Shown piece by piece: positions 9,060-17,354 of a stretch of 51,766 nucleotides of DNA. The stretch spans positions 1 through 51,766 of the forward strand of contig CABXUA010000005.1 of assembly GCA_902515355.1 (NCBI GenBank). Direction: 5' to 3'. Each line of letters begins with the position of its first letter. The first letter of the stretch is position 1. A model generated the notes under the pieces. The model was given only the letters and a program-made list of their open reading frames with translations. It searched no databases and was not told the origin of the DNA. Both the position numbers and the translations under genes were made by a program. This DNA comes from an uncultured Pelagibacteraceae bacterium (GTDB lineage: Bacteria > Pseudomonadota > Alphaproteobacteria > Pelagibacterales > Pelagibacteraceae).

Positions 9060-10354
9060 TAAATGTTTTCTATTCTAATTAATTTTGGTTTTTGTATTAA
9101 ATAATCTTTTTTAGATAATTGGTTAATAGTTTTAATCAATAAAAGATCTTTTACTTCATGTGTTATGATAACAATTGATGAATTTTTTTTTGATTTATAA
9201 GGATTCTGAATAAGCCTTTTAATTGAAACTTTGTTTTTAGCAAGAGTTTTAGTAATATTAGATAAAACACCATGCTTATCTTTCACGTCAATTCTTAGAT
9301 AAGCAGAGAATTTTTTATTATCAATATTTTCAAATGAAATTTTTTTTCTTTTATTTGCTGAAACCATAAAAGGTGGTCTTACTTTCCCTTTTATAATAGA
9401 TACTATATCAGAAACTAATGCAGAAGTAGTTGCTTGTGGACCTGCCCCTTCACCTTGAATTACTGTTTCGCCTACTGGTTTTCCCTCAATTATAACTGCA
9501 TTTAAAACTCCATCTATTTTTGCAATATATGAGGATTTCTTTATTAAGTATGGATTTACTCGTTGAGTTACTTTTTTATTTTCTAAGTGTGAAACTCCTA
9601 GTAATTTGATTTTATAACCCAATAAATTTGCATTATTGATATCTGTTCTATCTACTTTGTTAATACCTTCTACTGAAATATCTTTATTATTAATATATGA
9701 ATTAAATGATAGTGCCGTAAGAATTTTAAGTTTAGAAGCTACATCATCACCATTTAAATCAGAGATAGGATTTTTTTCAGCATAACCAAGGGTCTGTGCT
9801 TTTTTAAGAGCATCTTTAAATTCTAAATTTTGTTTATCCATTGAAGTTAGTATAAAATTAGAAGTACCGTTGAAAATACCATATATTTTATTAATTGAGT
9901 TTGCGACTAGTCCTTCTTTTAAAGATTTAATTATTGGAACGCCACCACAAACAGCTGCCTCAAATTCTAAATTAACTTTATTTTTTTCCGCAATTTTAGC
10001 CAATTTGTCTCCATGTTTTGAGATTAAGGCTTTATTTGCGGTTACGATATTTATTTTGTTTCTTAAACCAGAAAATACAAGATTTTTAGCAGGTCCATCA
10101 GCACCTCCGATTAATTCTACTATTATATCTACATTTTTCTTCTTGGTTGCTTCAAGATAATTCTTTAACCATTTACTTTTTGGGATCGAGAATTTCCTTT
10201 TTTTTAATTTATTTTTAGCAGAGACATAAATTATATTTGGAATTGTATTTGTTTTTTTTGCAAGGTAATTTTTATTTTTGTTTAAATATTTATATAAATA
10301 AGAACCTATGTTACCAAGTCCAACAATTGCTATATTTATTTTATTTTTTTTCAT
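9059..10354 (-). CDS. hom: Homoserine dehydrogenase
   Basis: Reduces aspartate semialdehyde to homoserine, the branch step to threonine and methionine. NAD(P) Rossmann motif NIAIVGLGNIGSYLYKYL opens the protein; VELIGGADGPA, TANKALISKHG, the FEAAVCGGVPIIKSL catalytic segment and GTSNFILTSM follow, and a C-terminal ACT domain begins near AYLRIDVKDKHGVLSNI. An ATG at 10390 would lengthen the N-terminus by 12 residues, but that start lies inside the upstream gene; the ATG at 10354, one base after that gene's TAG, puts the Rossmann motif at the usual position. 431 aa from this start. Confidence 0.93.
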   Translation of the reverse strand: MKKNKINIAIVGLGNIGSYLYKYLNKNKNYLAKKTNTIPNIIYVSAKNKLKKRKFSIPKSKWLKNYLEATKKKNVDIIVELIGGADGPAKNLVFSGLRNKINIVTANKALISKHGDKLAKIAEKNKVNLEFEAAVCGGVPIIKSLKEGLVANSINKIYGIFNGTSNFILTSMDKQNLEFKDALKKAQTLGYAEKNPISDLNGDDVASKLKILTALSFNSYINNKDISVEGINKVDRTDINNANLLGYKIKLLGVSHLENKKVTQRVNPYLIKKSSYIAKIDGVLNAVIIEGKPVGETVIQGEGAGPQATTSALVSDIVSIIKGKVRPPFMVSANKRKKISFENIDNKKFSAYLRIDVKDKHGVLSNITKTLAKNKVSIKRLIQNPYKSKKNSSIVIITHEVKDLLLIKTINQLSKKDYLIQKPKLIRIENI

Positions 10355-10355
10355 G

Positions 10356-10904
10356 CTAATATTTGGATATATTTGGATAACTTTTTTCATTACCTGCCTT
10401 AATTAAATATTCAGAAATTTCATCTATATCACATTTGTTGAAATCTAAACAGAGTTTATGGGTATCAACGTATATTGCTTTAACTTTTTTTAATTTAATT
10501 TTTTTATCGTTTTTTTTTATTAATTTATCAACTTCATTTTGATTTATTTTAGATAATCTTTTTTCTTTTTTTTTTTGTTCTTTAATTTTTCTCTTTACTA
10601 ATTTTCTTCTTTCATTTATTATTCTCTTTTCTTCTTTTGATAATTCTCTAATATTAGCCTCTTCTGAAGATATATTATTGTTTAAAGATATTTCATCTGA
10701 TGAACTAGTATTTATTTTAACTAAATTAATCGATTTATTTTTATCTTTGTTTAATATTTTAACTTCTAATGTCAAATTTTTAGAAAAGTATTCATCTGCT
10801 TCTTTTTTATCTATACATTCCCTATCACCGCAAATATAAACAAATTTGTTATTCGAACAATTTGTTAAAAATAATAAAATAATAAAGTACAATAACAATT
10901 TCAT
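10356..10904 (-). CDS. Putative lipoprotein, Lys/Glu-rich, function unknown
   Basis: 182 aa beginning with a short signal peptide and lipobox (LLFLTNC), so the mature protein should be lipid-anchored at Cys16. It then has two short cysteine-containing motifs, VYICGDRECIDKKEADEYF near the N-terminus and LCLDFNKCDIDE near the C-terminus, separated by a highly charged, probably coiled-coil segment (KEEKRIINERRKLVKRKIK). The four cysteines could form disulfides in the periplasm. An A11 tract (plus T11 at 10566-10576) and an A9 tract lie in the charged segment and both keep frame. I do not recognise the family. It sits between argC and hom, overlapping argC by 4 bp. Confidence 0.7.
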   Translation of the reverse strand: MKLLLYFIILLFLTNCSNNKFVYICGDRECIDKKEADEYFSKNLTLEVKILNKDKNKSINLVKINTSSSDEISLNNNISSEEANIRELSKEEKRIINERRKLVKRKIKEQKKKEKRLSKINQNEVDKLIKKNDKKIKLKKVKAIYVDTHKLCLDFNKCDIDEISEYLIKAGNEKSYPNISKY

Positions 10905-11933
10905 ATGAGCCCCAATGTCTCTCTAAATCCATAATTGATGTTCATGTTCTGTATCGCTTGACCGGAAGCACCTTTAACTAAATTGTCAATTGCAGATAGT
11001 ATTAAAATTTTATTTTTATCTCTAGTTTCACATACAGATATTTCACAGTAGTTTGTATCTATTACATTGCCAGTACCTATAGGATTATTTAGTTTCATTA
11101 TTTTTATAAATTGATTTCTCTTGTAAAATTTTACTAATTCGTTGTGTAGTTTTTTAATACTTTGACCCTTCTTTTTATTTATATATATGCAAGATAAAAT
11201 CCCTCTAAAAGTCGGTATTACATGGGGATTAAAAGTATATAAAATTTTGGATTTTGTATTTTTTTTTAAATTCTTGATCCATTTCAGACATATGTCTATG
11301 TTTTTTAATACCATAAGCGAAAACAGAATTATCGATATTTTTATAATTAAATTTTTTTTTGAAATTTTTGCCTGCTCCTGAAAATCCAGATTTTGAGTCA
11401 ATTATAATATTTTGAGATTTGAGTAATTTTTTTTTTAATAAAGGAATAAGAGCTAGCTGTATTGATGTTGGATAACAGCCGGGGTTTGATATTATTTTAT
11501 ATTTTTTAATGTCTTTATTTACTAATTCAGGAATTGAATAAATAGATTTATTAATCAAATTTTTTGCTGAATGGCTTTTTTTATACCACTTTCTATAACT
11601 GTTTGGATCTTTTAATCTAAAATCAGCGGATAAATCTATAAACTTCAAATTTTTGTATTTTATATTTTTTTTTATAATTTTTTGAGCTCCACCGTTAGGC
11701 AATGACAAAAAGACTAAATCAAGATCTTCCCAAATTATTTTATCTAACTTAGAAATTTTAGGTAATTTTGCCTTAATTCTTTGATCAAATTTTTTAATAT
11801 GTTTGCCAATATTTTTTTGTGCACAAAGATATTTTATATTCGCCTTTGGGTGTTTTGATAGTAAATAGACTAATTCCAAGCCAACATAGCCTGTTGCACC
11901 AATAACTGCAATTTTAATTTTTTTAAAAGACAT
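10901..11933 (-). CDS. argC: N-acetyl-gamma-glutamyl-phosphate reductase, frame broken at an A9 tract
   Basis: Third step of arginine biosynthesis: NADPH reduction of N-acetylglutamyl phosphate. The first frame (11933 to 11229) holds IAVIGATGYVGLEL, SLPNGGAQ, the catalytic Cys in SNPGCYPTS and KHRHMSEM. The second frame (ending at 10901) holds TFNPHVIPTFRGIL and IDNLVKGASGQAIQNMN, the expected C-terminal half. Removing one A from the A9 tract at 11259-11267 fuses them (EFKKNTKSKILYTFNPHV) into 343 aa, the usual ArgC length. The gene follows rplM-rpsI as in many alphaproteobacteria. Both halves are well conserved, which argues against an old, decaying pseudogene. A base-call error or expression through slippage are the main alternatives. 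Confidence 0.88.
11259..11267 (-). other. A9 tract at which the argC frame breaks
   Basis: The minus strand reads GAATTT, nine A, then TACAAAATCC. Nine A gives Glu-Phe-Lys-Lys-Lys-Tyr and a stop 11 codons later; eight A gives Glu-Phe-Lys-Lys-Asn-Thr and joins the frame encoding the conserved ArgC C-terminus. Same tract length and same one-base excess as at 3113-3121. Confidence 0.88.
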
Positions 11934-11977
11934 AGAATCTTATATCACTGAAAAATAAATTAATAAATTTAAATGAT

Positions 11978-12427
11978 TTATCGTTTTGAAAATTGGAAGC
12001 TTCTTCTTGCTTTTCTATGTCCGTATTTTTTTCTTTCAACTACTCTAGAATTTCTGGTTATAAGTTTTTCTTTTTTTAATCCTTTTTTAAGATTTTCTTC
12101 GTGAATTACTAGGGCTCTGGATAACCCATGAATAATTGCCCCTGCTTGACCTGAAAGACCGCCACCTTTTACCTTACATTTTACATCATAAGAATTAAGA
12201 ACTTTTGAAATTTCCAAAGGTCTAGTTACTATAATCTGATGAACTGGTCTTTTAAAATAATCTATCATTTTAATTCCATTAACATAAATATTGCCAGAAC
12301 CTTTTTTAACCCATACTTTTGCAATTGAGCGTTTTCTTTTACCTGTAGCATATTTGCTATCTTTGAAATCTAATTTAATTTTACTTTTATCAATTGTTTT
12401 ATTATCGTTTTTATTTAAATTTTCCAT
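11978..12427 (-). CDS. rpsI: 30S ribosomal protein S9
   Basis: Small-subunit protein whose C-terminal tail reaches the P-site tRNA. Recognised by YATGKRKRSIAKVWVKKGSGNI, VKGGGLSGQAGAIIHGLSRAL and the invariant ending KYGHRKARRSFQFSKR. A charged N-terminal extension of about 25 residues precedes the core, as in other alphaproteobacterial S9 proteins. The ATG overlaps the rplM stop in a TAATG junction, so S9 is translated in step with L13. Confidence 0.97.
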   Translation of the reverse strand: MENLNKNDNKTIDKSKIKLDFKDSKYATGKRKRSIAKVWVKKGSGNIYVNGIKMIDYFKRPVHQIIVTRPLEISKVLNSYDVKCKVKGGGLSGQAGAIIHGLSRALVIHEENLKKGLKKEKLITRNSRVVERKKYGHRKARRSFQFSKR

Positions 12428-12888
12428 TAATTTTTAATTATATTTTTTTTATTAAATTGATTAAATTTAAGTTCTTTAGGATTTTGTGTCTCATGAGGAT
12501 GTTTGTCAGTATTGTAAATCTTAAGTTTTGTTAATTGTTTTTTTGCTAAGGGACCACCAGGTAACATTCTTTTTACGGCTAATCTTAATATATCCGAAGA
12601 TTTATTTTTTTCTTTTAGTCTAATAGGATTAATTGTTTTTATTCCACCAGGGTGTCCGGTATGCCTATAATAAATTTTATTTGTCATTTTTTTGCCAGTA
12701 AATTTCATTTTATCTATATTGGTAACAATAACAAAATCTCCATTATCTATATTTGGATTAAAAGTTGATTTGTTCTTACCTCTTAAAACTTTTGATATAT
12801 AGGCTGCTAGTCTTCCAACAACAACGTTTTCGGCATTGATCAGATACCAATCGTTTTTTAGATCTTTTTTTTTAATAAAAGGTGTCAT
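12427..12888 (-). CDS. rplM: 50S ribosomal protein L13
   Basis: Early-assembly large-subunit protein. Core motifs: DWYLINAENVVVGRLAAYISKVLRGK, FTGKKMTNKIYYRHTGHPGGIK and AVKRMLPGGPLAKKQL. 153 aa, normal length. First gene of the rplM-rpsI-argC run, with a promoter-like sequence 16-44 bp upstream of its ATG. Confidence 0.97.
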   Translation of the reverse strand: MTPFIKKKDLKNDWYLINAENVVVGRLAAYISKVLRGKNKSTFNPNIDNGDFVIVTNIDKMKFTGKKMTNKIYYRHTGHPGGIKTINPIRLKEKNKSSDILRLAVKRMLPGGPLAKKQLTKLKIYNTDKHPHETQNPKELKFNQFNKKNIIKN

Positions 12889-12903
12889 TTTAAAATATCG
12901 CGA

Positions 12904-12932
12904 CTTTTACAAATAAACTTACATAAAGTCAA
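12904..12932 (-). promoter_or_regulatory. Putative sigma70 promoter for rplM-rpsI
   Basis: Minus strand TTGACT (12932-12927), a 17-bp spacer, then TAAAAG (12909-12904). The -35 matches consensus at five of six positions; the -10 is weaker. Transcription would start close to 12897, leaving a leader of only about 10 nt before the L13 ATG. Start site not proven. Confidence 0.45.
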
Positions 12933-12942
12933 ATGTATTTAA

Positions 12943-13971
12943 TTAATTGATAGATCGATGATACAAATGTAATGAAGCAATAGTGAGTAATATGCTGGAT
13001 ATTTGATGAAGTGAGGCTATATAAATATTCAGGTTGCTTATTAGAGTTAGGACTCCAAGAAATATTTGAAATAAAACAAATATTAATACGTATATATATG
13101 GTTTATATAAACTTTTAGATTTATTTTTATAAAATTCATAACCGATAAAAGCAATTATTAAAAATATTAAATAAGCAAAAATTCTATGAAAAAACTGGAC
13201 TAAACTTCTTTGATCAAAGTTGAAAAAATCATTTAAATTATATATTAAAACATCATTAGGAAAAAAAGTATCATTCATTAATGGCCAAGTTTGATAAATT
13301 TTACCTGCATCTAAACCAGAAACAAAAGCTCCAAAAATAATTTGTAAAAAAATTAAAAAAACTAAAAATTGAATTGATAAAGATTTTTTATAATTATTAA
13401 AAAATTTTTTGTTAGAATCAAAATGATGATTAAATAGAATCCAAATTAAAGAAGAAAGTATAACAAATGCTAAAAATAAATGAGATGCAAGTCTATAATG
13501 ACTTACGGTCACATCATTTACTAAGCCACTTTTAACCATATACCATCCAACAAAACCTTGAAACAAAATCAAAGTAAAAATTAAAAATAATTTAAAATTA
13601 TACTCTTTTGTAAAAGCTTTTTTATAAAAAAAATAAATAAATGGTATTAAAAAAAATAATCCAATTGCTCTTCCCAATATTCTATGGAACCACTCCCAAA
13701 AATAAATAACTTTGAATTCATTTAAAGTCATATTTGGATTTAACAATTTAAATTGAGGTATTTCTTTATATAGAGAAAAGAAATATTGCCATTCATTTAT
13801 ATCTTTGGGCCAAAGTATACCCCTAAATAGATCCCATTTAGTTATTGATAATCCAGAGTCAGTTAACCTGGTTAAACCTCCTATGATGATCATTAAAATT
13901 AATAAAACTATTAATGAAATTAACCAATAAAGAAATACTTTTTGATAATTTTTTTTAGCTAATATAACCAT
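12943..13971 (-). CDS. ctaA: Heme A synthase (CtaA/COX15)
   Basis: Membrane enzyme that oxidises the C8 methyl of heme O to make heme A for cytochrome aa3 oxidase. About eight transmembrane helices are visible in two similar halves. Family markers are GGLTRLTDSGLSITKWDLFRG, the His in WEWFHRILGRAIG, GFVGWYMVKSGL, the QRSLVQFFHRIFAY repeat-half His and HQISSILL. 342 aa, typical of the alphaproteobacterial type. It diverges from the chorismate mutase gene, with 53 bp between start codons. Confidence 0.94.
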   Translation of the reverse strand: MVILAKKNYQKVFLYWLISLIVLLILMIIIGGLTRLTDSGLSITKWDLFRGILWPKDINEWQYFFSLYKEIPQFKLLNPNMTLNEFKVIYFWEWFHRILGRAIGLFFLIPFIYFFYKKAFTKEYNFKLFLIFTLILFQGFVGWYMVKSGLVNDVTVSHYRLASHLFLAFVILSSLIWILFNHHFDSNKKFFNNYKKSLSIQFLVFLIFLQIIFGAFVSGLDAGKIYQTWPLMNDTFFPNDVLIYNLNDFFNFDQRSLVQFFHRIFAYLIFLIIAFIGYEFYKNKSKSLYKPYIYVLIFVLFQIFLGVLTLISNLNIYIASLHQISSILLTIASLHLYHRSIN

Positions 13972-14024
13972 AAACTTACTATATAATTTCTTTTTAAAAT
14001 AAATATAATCTACTTAATGTCGCT

Positions 14025-14303
14025 ATGAATAATATAAAAATTAATAAAATTAGAAAAAAACTTGATATTTTGGATAATAAGTTGCTAGGTCTTATTAAAA
14101 AAAGAACGAATTTAGTAAGCAAAATATTAAAACAAAAAAGATATAAAAAACAAATAGTAGACAAAAAAAGAATTAAAAAAATCTTAAAGAATATAAGAAA
14201 CAAATCTATAAAAAAAAAGATAGATCCCATTATCACTTACAAGATATGGAGTTCAATGATAAAAGCTTTTATAGACTATGAATATAGAAATTTTAAAAAC
14301 TAA
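14025..14303 (+). CDS. Chorismate mutase, AroQ class
   Basis: Converts chorismate to prephenate for phenylalanine and tyrosine. The 92-aa all-helical protein has the AroQ pattern IRKKLDILDNKLLGLIKKRTNLVSKI, with the catalytic Arg/Lys in helix 1 and the loop lysine in KKQIVDKKR, and a final helix IWSSMIKAFIDYEYR. No prephenate dehydratase or dehydrogenase domain is fused. Its stop lies 5 bp from the stop of convergent rpmG. Confidence 0.85.
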   Translation: MNNIKINKIRKKLDILDNKLLGLIKKRTNLVSKILKQKRYKKQIVDKKRIKKILKNIRNKSIKKKIDPIITYKIWSSMIKAFIDYEYRNFKN

Positions 14304-14310
14304 ATAGTTT
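14297..14310. terminator. Weak AT-rich inverted repeat between convergent stops
   Basis: AAACTA and TAGTTT flank a 2-base loop exactly between the ends of the chorismate mutase and rpmG genes, and overlap both stop codons. It could act as a weak bidirectional terminator, but the stem is only 6 bp with one G-C pair and has no U-run beyond it in the usual sense. In an AT-rich genome this may be chance. Confidence 0.2.
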
Positions 14311-14500
14311 ATTTGCTGTGCGGTGGTAATTTCTTCTCAACAAAGATCTCATGTTTTCTCGTAGATGGATTATATTTTTTCATCTTAAGTTTATTTTTTG
14401 CCTTCTCACCCTTAGTTGGTTTTTTTGCATAGTAAACAAAAGGACTATCAGGTTTTGACTCTGGGACTAGTCTTACTTTAATATGAGATTTTTTTGCCAT
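14309..14500 (-). CDS. rpmG: 50S ribosomal protein L33
   Basis: Small large-subunit protein, 63 aa. The start MAKKSHIKVRLVPES, the central YYAKKPTKGEKAKNKLKMKKYNPSTRKHEIFVEKK and the basic tail match bacterial L33. It lacks the Cys pairs of zinc-binding L33, so it is the zinc-free form. It follows directly after the MerR-type gene with no spacer. Confidence 0.93.
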   Translation of the reverse strand: MAKKSHIKVRLVPESKPDSPFVYYAKKPTKGEKAKNKLKMKKYNPSTRKHEIFVEKKLPPHSK

Positions 14501-14881
14501 TTATTTTTTCAAATTTTTAATCTTACTTAATAATTTTTTCGATTTAATTTTAATTTTATTTTTAAAATAATCAGATGTTATACTTAATTGTTTGGATGCG
14601 TCAAGACTGTTATTTTTTTTATCTAAAATTTTTTTAACGCCTTGAATGGTTAATCCTTGATCTTTTAATAAGTGTTTAATCAATGAAATAATTTCAATAT
14701 CTTTTTTAGTGTAATATCTTCTACCTGATAACATCATCGGTTTAATCTGTTTAAATTCTTTCTCCCAAAAACGTAGGGTATGAGTCGAGTATTTAGAATT
14801 TTTCCTATTCTTAAGATTTAAATTCTTCGCTAATTCGGAAATACTAAGTAGTTTATCTCCCCGATGTTTAAAATTACTCAT
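14501..14881 (-). CDS. MerR family transcriptional regulator
   Basis: 126 aa with an N-terminal winged helix-turn-helix: LLSISELAKNLNLKN, then STHTLRFWEKEFKQIKPMMLSGRRYYTKKDIEIISLIKHLL, the typical MerR recognition segment. The C-terminal part is short and basic, with no cysteines or drug-binding domain, so the ligand is unknown. In alphaproteobacteria this regulator habitually follows ihfA; here it overlaps ihfA by 8 bp and adjoins rpmG, which suggests a housekeeping rather than metal-resistance role. Confidence 0.88.
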   Translation of the reverse strand: MSNFKHRGDKLLSISELAKNLNLKNRKNSKYSTHTLRFWEKEFKQIKPMMLSGRRYYTKKDIEIISLIKHLLKDQGLTIQGVKKILDKKNNSLDASKQLSITSDYFKNKIKIKSKKLLSKIKNLKK

Positions 14882-15176
14882 TATTAATTTTATCTTTCAA
14901 ATATTTTGACGCTTTAAAAGATATAATATTTCTTTCAGTTATTTCAAAAGTTTCTTTATTTCTAGGATTTCTTCCAATCCTACTTTTTTTTCGATTTTTT
15001 GTAAAAGTTCCAAAGTTTTTAATTTTAATTTTTTCATTTTTTTTTAATCCAGAGATGATAATAAATATTATTTTGTCTAAGAATTTTGATGAAAATGATG
15101 AAGATAGACCGAATCTTCGACTAATACTTTTGCTTATGTTTTTTTTTATTAAATTTTCTTTTTTATTTATTTCCAT
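14874..15176 (-). CDS. ihfA: Integration host factor alpha subunit / HU-family DNA-bending protein
   Basis: 100-aa histone-like protein that bends DNA as a dimer. HU/IHF features: KENLIKKNISKSISRRFGLS, a dimer helix, EKIKIKNFGTFTKNRKKSRIGRNPRNKETFEITERNI with the GRNP beta-arm tip, and a closing helix. The position after plsX and before a MerR regulator is the usual ihfA place in alphaproteobacteria, which decides the subunit. The start lies 14 bp inside plsX. Confidence 0.87.
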   Translation of the reverse strand: MEINKKENLIKKNISKSISRRFGLSSSFSSKFLDKIIFIIISGLKKNEKIKIKNFGTFTKNRKKSRIGRNPRNKETFEITERNIISFKASKYLKDKINNE

Positions 15177-16200
15177 CTATATGTGAAAGATTTTTTTTAA
15201 TTTGGCTCATTAAATCACCTTGAATAATATTATAACACAAGTCAATTGAGTGATAAAATCCAACAGCATCGGTAGATCCATGACTTTTAACAACGGGGCC
15301 TTTAAGTCCTAGGAATATAGCGCCATTATATTTTCTTGGATCAAGTTTGTCTTTAAACTTTTTCAATGAAAAATAAGAAAATAAAAGAGAAAATCTTGAA
15401 AGAAAATTTTCCTTTAAAGATTCTTTTAATGCACCTGTTAAGAACTTAGATGTCCCTTCTGCAGTCTTCAAAGCTATATTTCCTGTAAAACCATCTGCAA
15501 CTATCACATTTGAGTCTCCTTCAAATATTTTGTCAGCTTCAACATAACCATTGAAATCAAAATCCCCGTAGGAACTTACTTCCTTTAACTTTGTATAAGC
15601 TTTTTTTATAGACTCAGTTCCTTTTATTTCTTCAGATCCTATATTTAAAAGAGCAACTTTAGGTTTTTGAGTTTTAAATAAGGATTTAAATAAAGCTGAT
15701 CCCATTTCTGAAAAATCAATTAAGTTTTTTTCGTTACATTCAATATTTGCTCCTAAATCTAAAACTACACTTACTCCTTTTTTGTTTGGCCACAAACCAG
15801 CGAGAGCAGGTTTGCTTACCTCTTCAATAGTTTTTAAAAGCATTCTTGAAATAACAAATAGAACACCAGTATTACCAGCGGATAAAGAAATATCTGCTCC
15901 ATCAGAAATTTGTGAATTTATAGAATTCCACATACTGCTATTTTTTGAATTTTTTATCGCAGTTAAAGGAGTTTCTTCATCAGAAACAACAGATAGTGTA
16001 TTAAAGATTTTAATATTAGAATTTGATAATTTAAATTTACTCATTTTTTCTAAAATAAGTTTTTCATCTCCATATAAATTAAAAAAACAATTGTTAAGAT
16101 TTTTATTTTTGCTCAGAAAGATGCTTAGACCTTCAATAATTTTTTCAGGTGAATTTTCACCTCCCATTGCATCAATGGCGATTATAATCTTATCTTTCAT
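15163..16200 (-). CDS. plsX: Phosphate acyltransferase PlsX
   Basis: Makes acyl-phosphate from acyl-ACP, the acyl donor for PlsY in phospholipid synthesis. Start MKDKIIIAIDAMGGENSPE is diagnostic; ISAGNTGVLF-like LSAGNTGVLFVISRML, DLGANIECNEKNLIDF and VADGFTGNIALKTAEG follow. 345 aa, normal. It sits between rpmF and ihfA; fabH, which often follows plsX, is absent and the gene overlaps ihfA instead. Its partner plsY starts at the right edge of the window. Confidence 0.95.
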   Translation of the reverse strand: MKDKIIIAIDAMGGENSPEKIIEGLSIFLSKNKNLNNCFFNLYGDEKLILEKMSKFKLSNSNIKIFNTLSVVSDEETPLTAIKNSKNSSMWNSINSQISDGADISLSAGNTGVLFVISRMLLKTIEEVSKPALAGLWPNKKGVSVVLDLGANIECNEKNLIDFSEMGSALFKSLFKTQKPKVALLNIGSEEIKGTESIKKAYTKLKEVSSYGDFDFNGYVEADKIFEGDSNVIVADGFTGNIALKTAEGTSKFLTGALKESLKENFLSRFSLLFSYFSLKKFKDKLDPRKYNGAIFLGLKGPVVKSHGSTDAVGFYHSIDLCYNIIQGDLMSQIKKNLSHIDGNK

Positions 16201-16213
16201 TTGTTGTAAATAG

Positions 16214-16387
16214 TTATATGTCCAGTATTTTTTTACCGTTATAAAATCCAGATTTTAAGTCAATGTGATGAGAGAGTCTGTACTCTCCAGTCTTTTTATC
16301 CTCAAGAATATTTACGTTTTTCACTCTATGATGAGATCTTCTTTTATTTCTTCTTGATTTAGATGTTTTGCGTTTAGGTACAGCCAT
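16214..16387 (-). CDS. rpmF: 50S ribosomal protein L32
   Basis: 57-aa protein beginning [20 protein letters not shown], the invariant L32 start, and ending in the alphaproteobacterial form ([19 protein letters not shown]). No zinc-binding cysteines. It lies 13 bp before plsX, a widespread gene pair. The ATG is at 16387-16385 and the TAA at 16216-16214. Confidence 0.95.
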   Translation of the reverse strand: MAVPKRKTSKSRRNKRRSHHRVKNVNILEDKKTGEYRLSHHIDLKSGFYNGKKILDI

Positions 16388-16391
16388 AACT

Positions 16392-16889
16392 TTAATATTT
16401 AAAATCTATTTCACCTTCTATCATATTTTTGTCCTTCAATTCAAAACAAAAATCATGAAAAGATTCTAAATATTCGCTAATTTGCAATATTATTTTATCG
16501 TTTGAGTCTGATTTTATTAGTAAATGTTTTTTTATAACATTTTTGCTTACTTTAAATTTATTAAAATCATTAGAATTGAGTTTGAGCAATATATCATAAA
16601 ATACTTTATTTAAGATTTTCATTTTCTTATTAACAGCCACATCCCCATCACCAAGTTCTCTTAAATTGTACTCAATATTTAAAAAAATATTATCATAGAT
16701 TTCCTGGGGAAATTTATTCTTTTTGCTCTTTAAAATAATTAAAATTATCGACAAATGCATAAAAATTAAAATTATCCTGGTTTGAAAATCGTCTTTTAAT
16801 CCAATTTTATTATAAAAAAAAATATTTCGTGATAATTGTACTAATTTATTATAAAGTTGATTATTATGTCTTTTATAAATACTAAACAT
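16392..16889 (-). CDS. Ubiquinol-cytochrome c chaperone (CBP3/UPF0174 family)
   Basis: 165-aa alpha-helical protein related to mitochondrial Cbp3, which assists cytochrome b assembly into the bc1 complex. The marker is the REMGVGD-like segment [19 protein letters not shown] near residue 77. Preceding helices ([13 protein letters not shown]) match the family. It is placed between bamE (divergent) and rpmF-plsX. In many alphaproteobacteria a DUF177 gene follows, but here rpmF comes directly after. The 5' end overlaps that of bamE by 24 bp. Confidence 0.82.
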   Translation of the reverse strand: MFSIYKRHNNQLYNKLVQLSRNIFFYNKIGLKDDFQTRIILIFMHLSIILIILKSKKNKFPQEIYDNIFLNIEYNLRELGDGDVAVNKKMKILNKVFYDILLKLNSNDFNKFKVSKNVIKKHLLIKSDSNDKIILQISEYLESFHDFCFELKDKNMIEGEIDFKY

Positions 16890-17351
16890 TTTTTTAAAAA
16901 TAAACTTATCATAATTTGTTTGGTTTTTTTAGCTAATTGTCAATTACAAGAACCAAAAAAACTTCATGGAATAAATTATTTAGAAAATCGTGAAAACTTA
17001 TTGTTAATAAATAAGAGTAATAAAAATGACGTTATCAATTTACTAGGTAGCCCACACTCTATATCTATCAATGATGAGAACAAATGGTTTTATTTTGAGA
17101 GAATGATAACTAGAGGAAAATTACATAAATTAGGTAGAAACGTTCTCAAAAAAAACAATATATTAGAAATTGAATTTAATAAGTATGGAATTCTAGCTAA
17201 TAAAAAACTTTATACTAAAGACGATATGAGAAAGGTCAGAATTTCGAAGAAACAAACTGAAAACACTGTAAGACAAAAAAGTTTTATTGATACATTTCTA
17301 TCAAGTGTAAAACAAAAAATGTATGGTCAAAGACAGCGTAAAAACAAATAA
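16866..17351 (+). CDS. bamE: Outer membrane assembly lipoprotein BamE (SmpA/OmlA)
   Basis: Lipoprotein of the BAM complex that inserts beta-barrel proteins into the outer membrane. Signal peptide with lipobox VFLANC, then the SmpA/OmlA pattern: NKSNKNDVINLLGSPHSISINDENKWFYFERM and EIEFNKYGILANKKLY. The C-terminal basic tail (MYGQRQRKNK) is extra. The ATG at 16866 is chosen over a TTG at 16857. Its first 24 bp overlap the start region of the divergent chaperone gene, so its promoter must lie within that coding sequence. Confidence 0.87.
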   Translation: MSFINTKHFFKNKLIIICLVFLANCQLQEPKKLHGINYLENRENLLLINKSNKNDVINLLGSPHSISINDENKWFYFERMITRGKLHKLGRNVLKKNNILEIEFNKYGILANKKLYTKDDMRKVRISKKQTENTVRQKSFIDTFLSSVKQKMYGQRQRKNK

Positions 17352-17354
17352 TCT

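Noticed and set aside
13994-14236. Minus-strand 80-aa hydrophobic frame opposite the chorismate mutase
   Set aside because: The Phe/Leu-rich translation is the mirror of a Lys-rich helical gene; the plus-strand protein has clear AroQ features.
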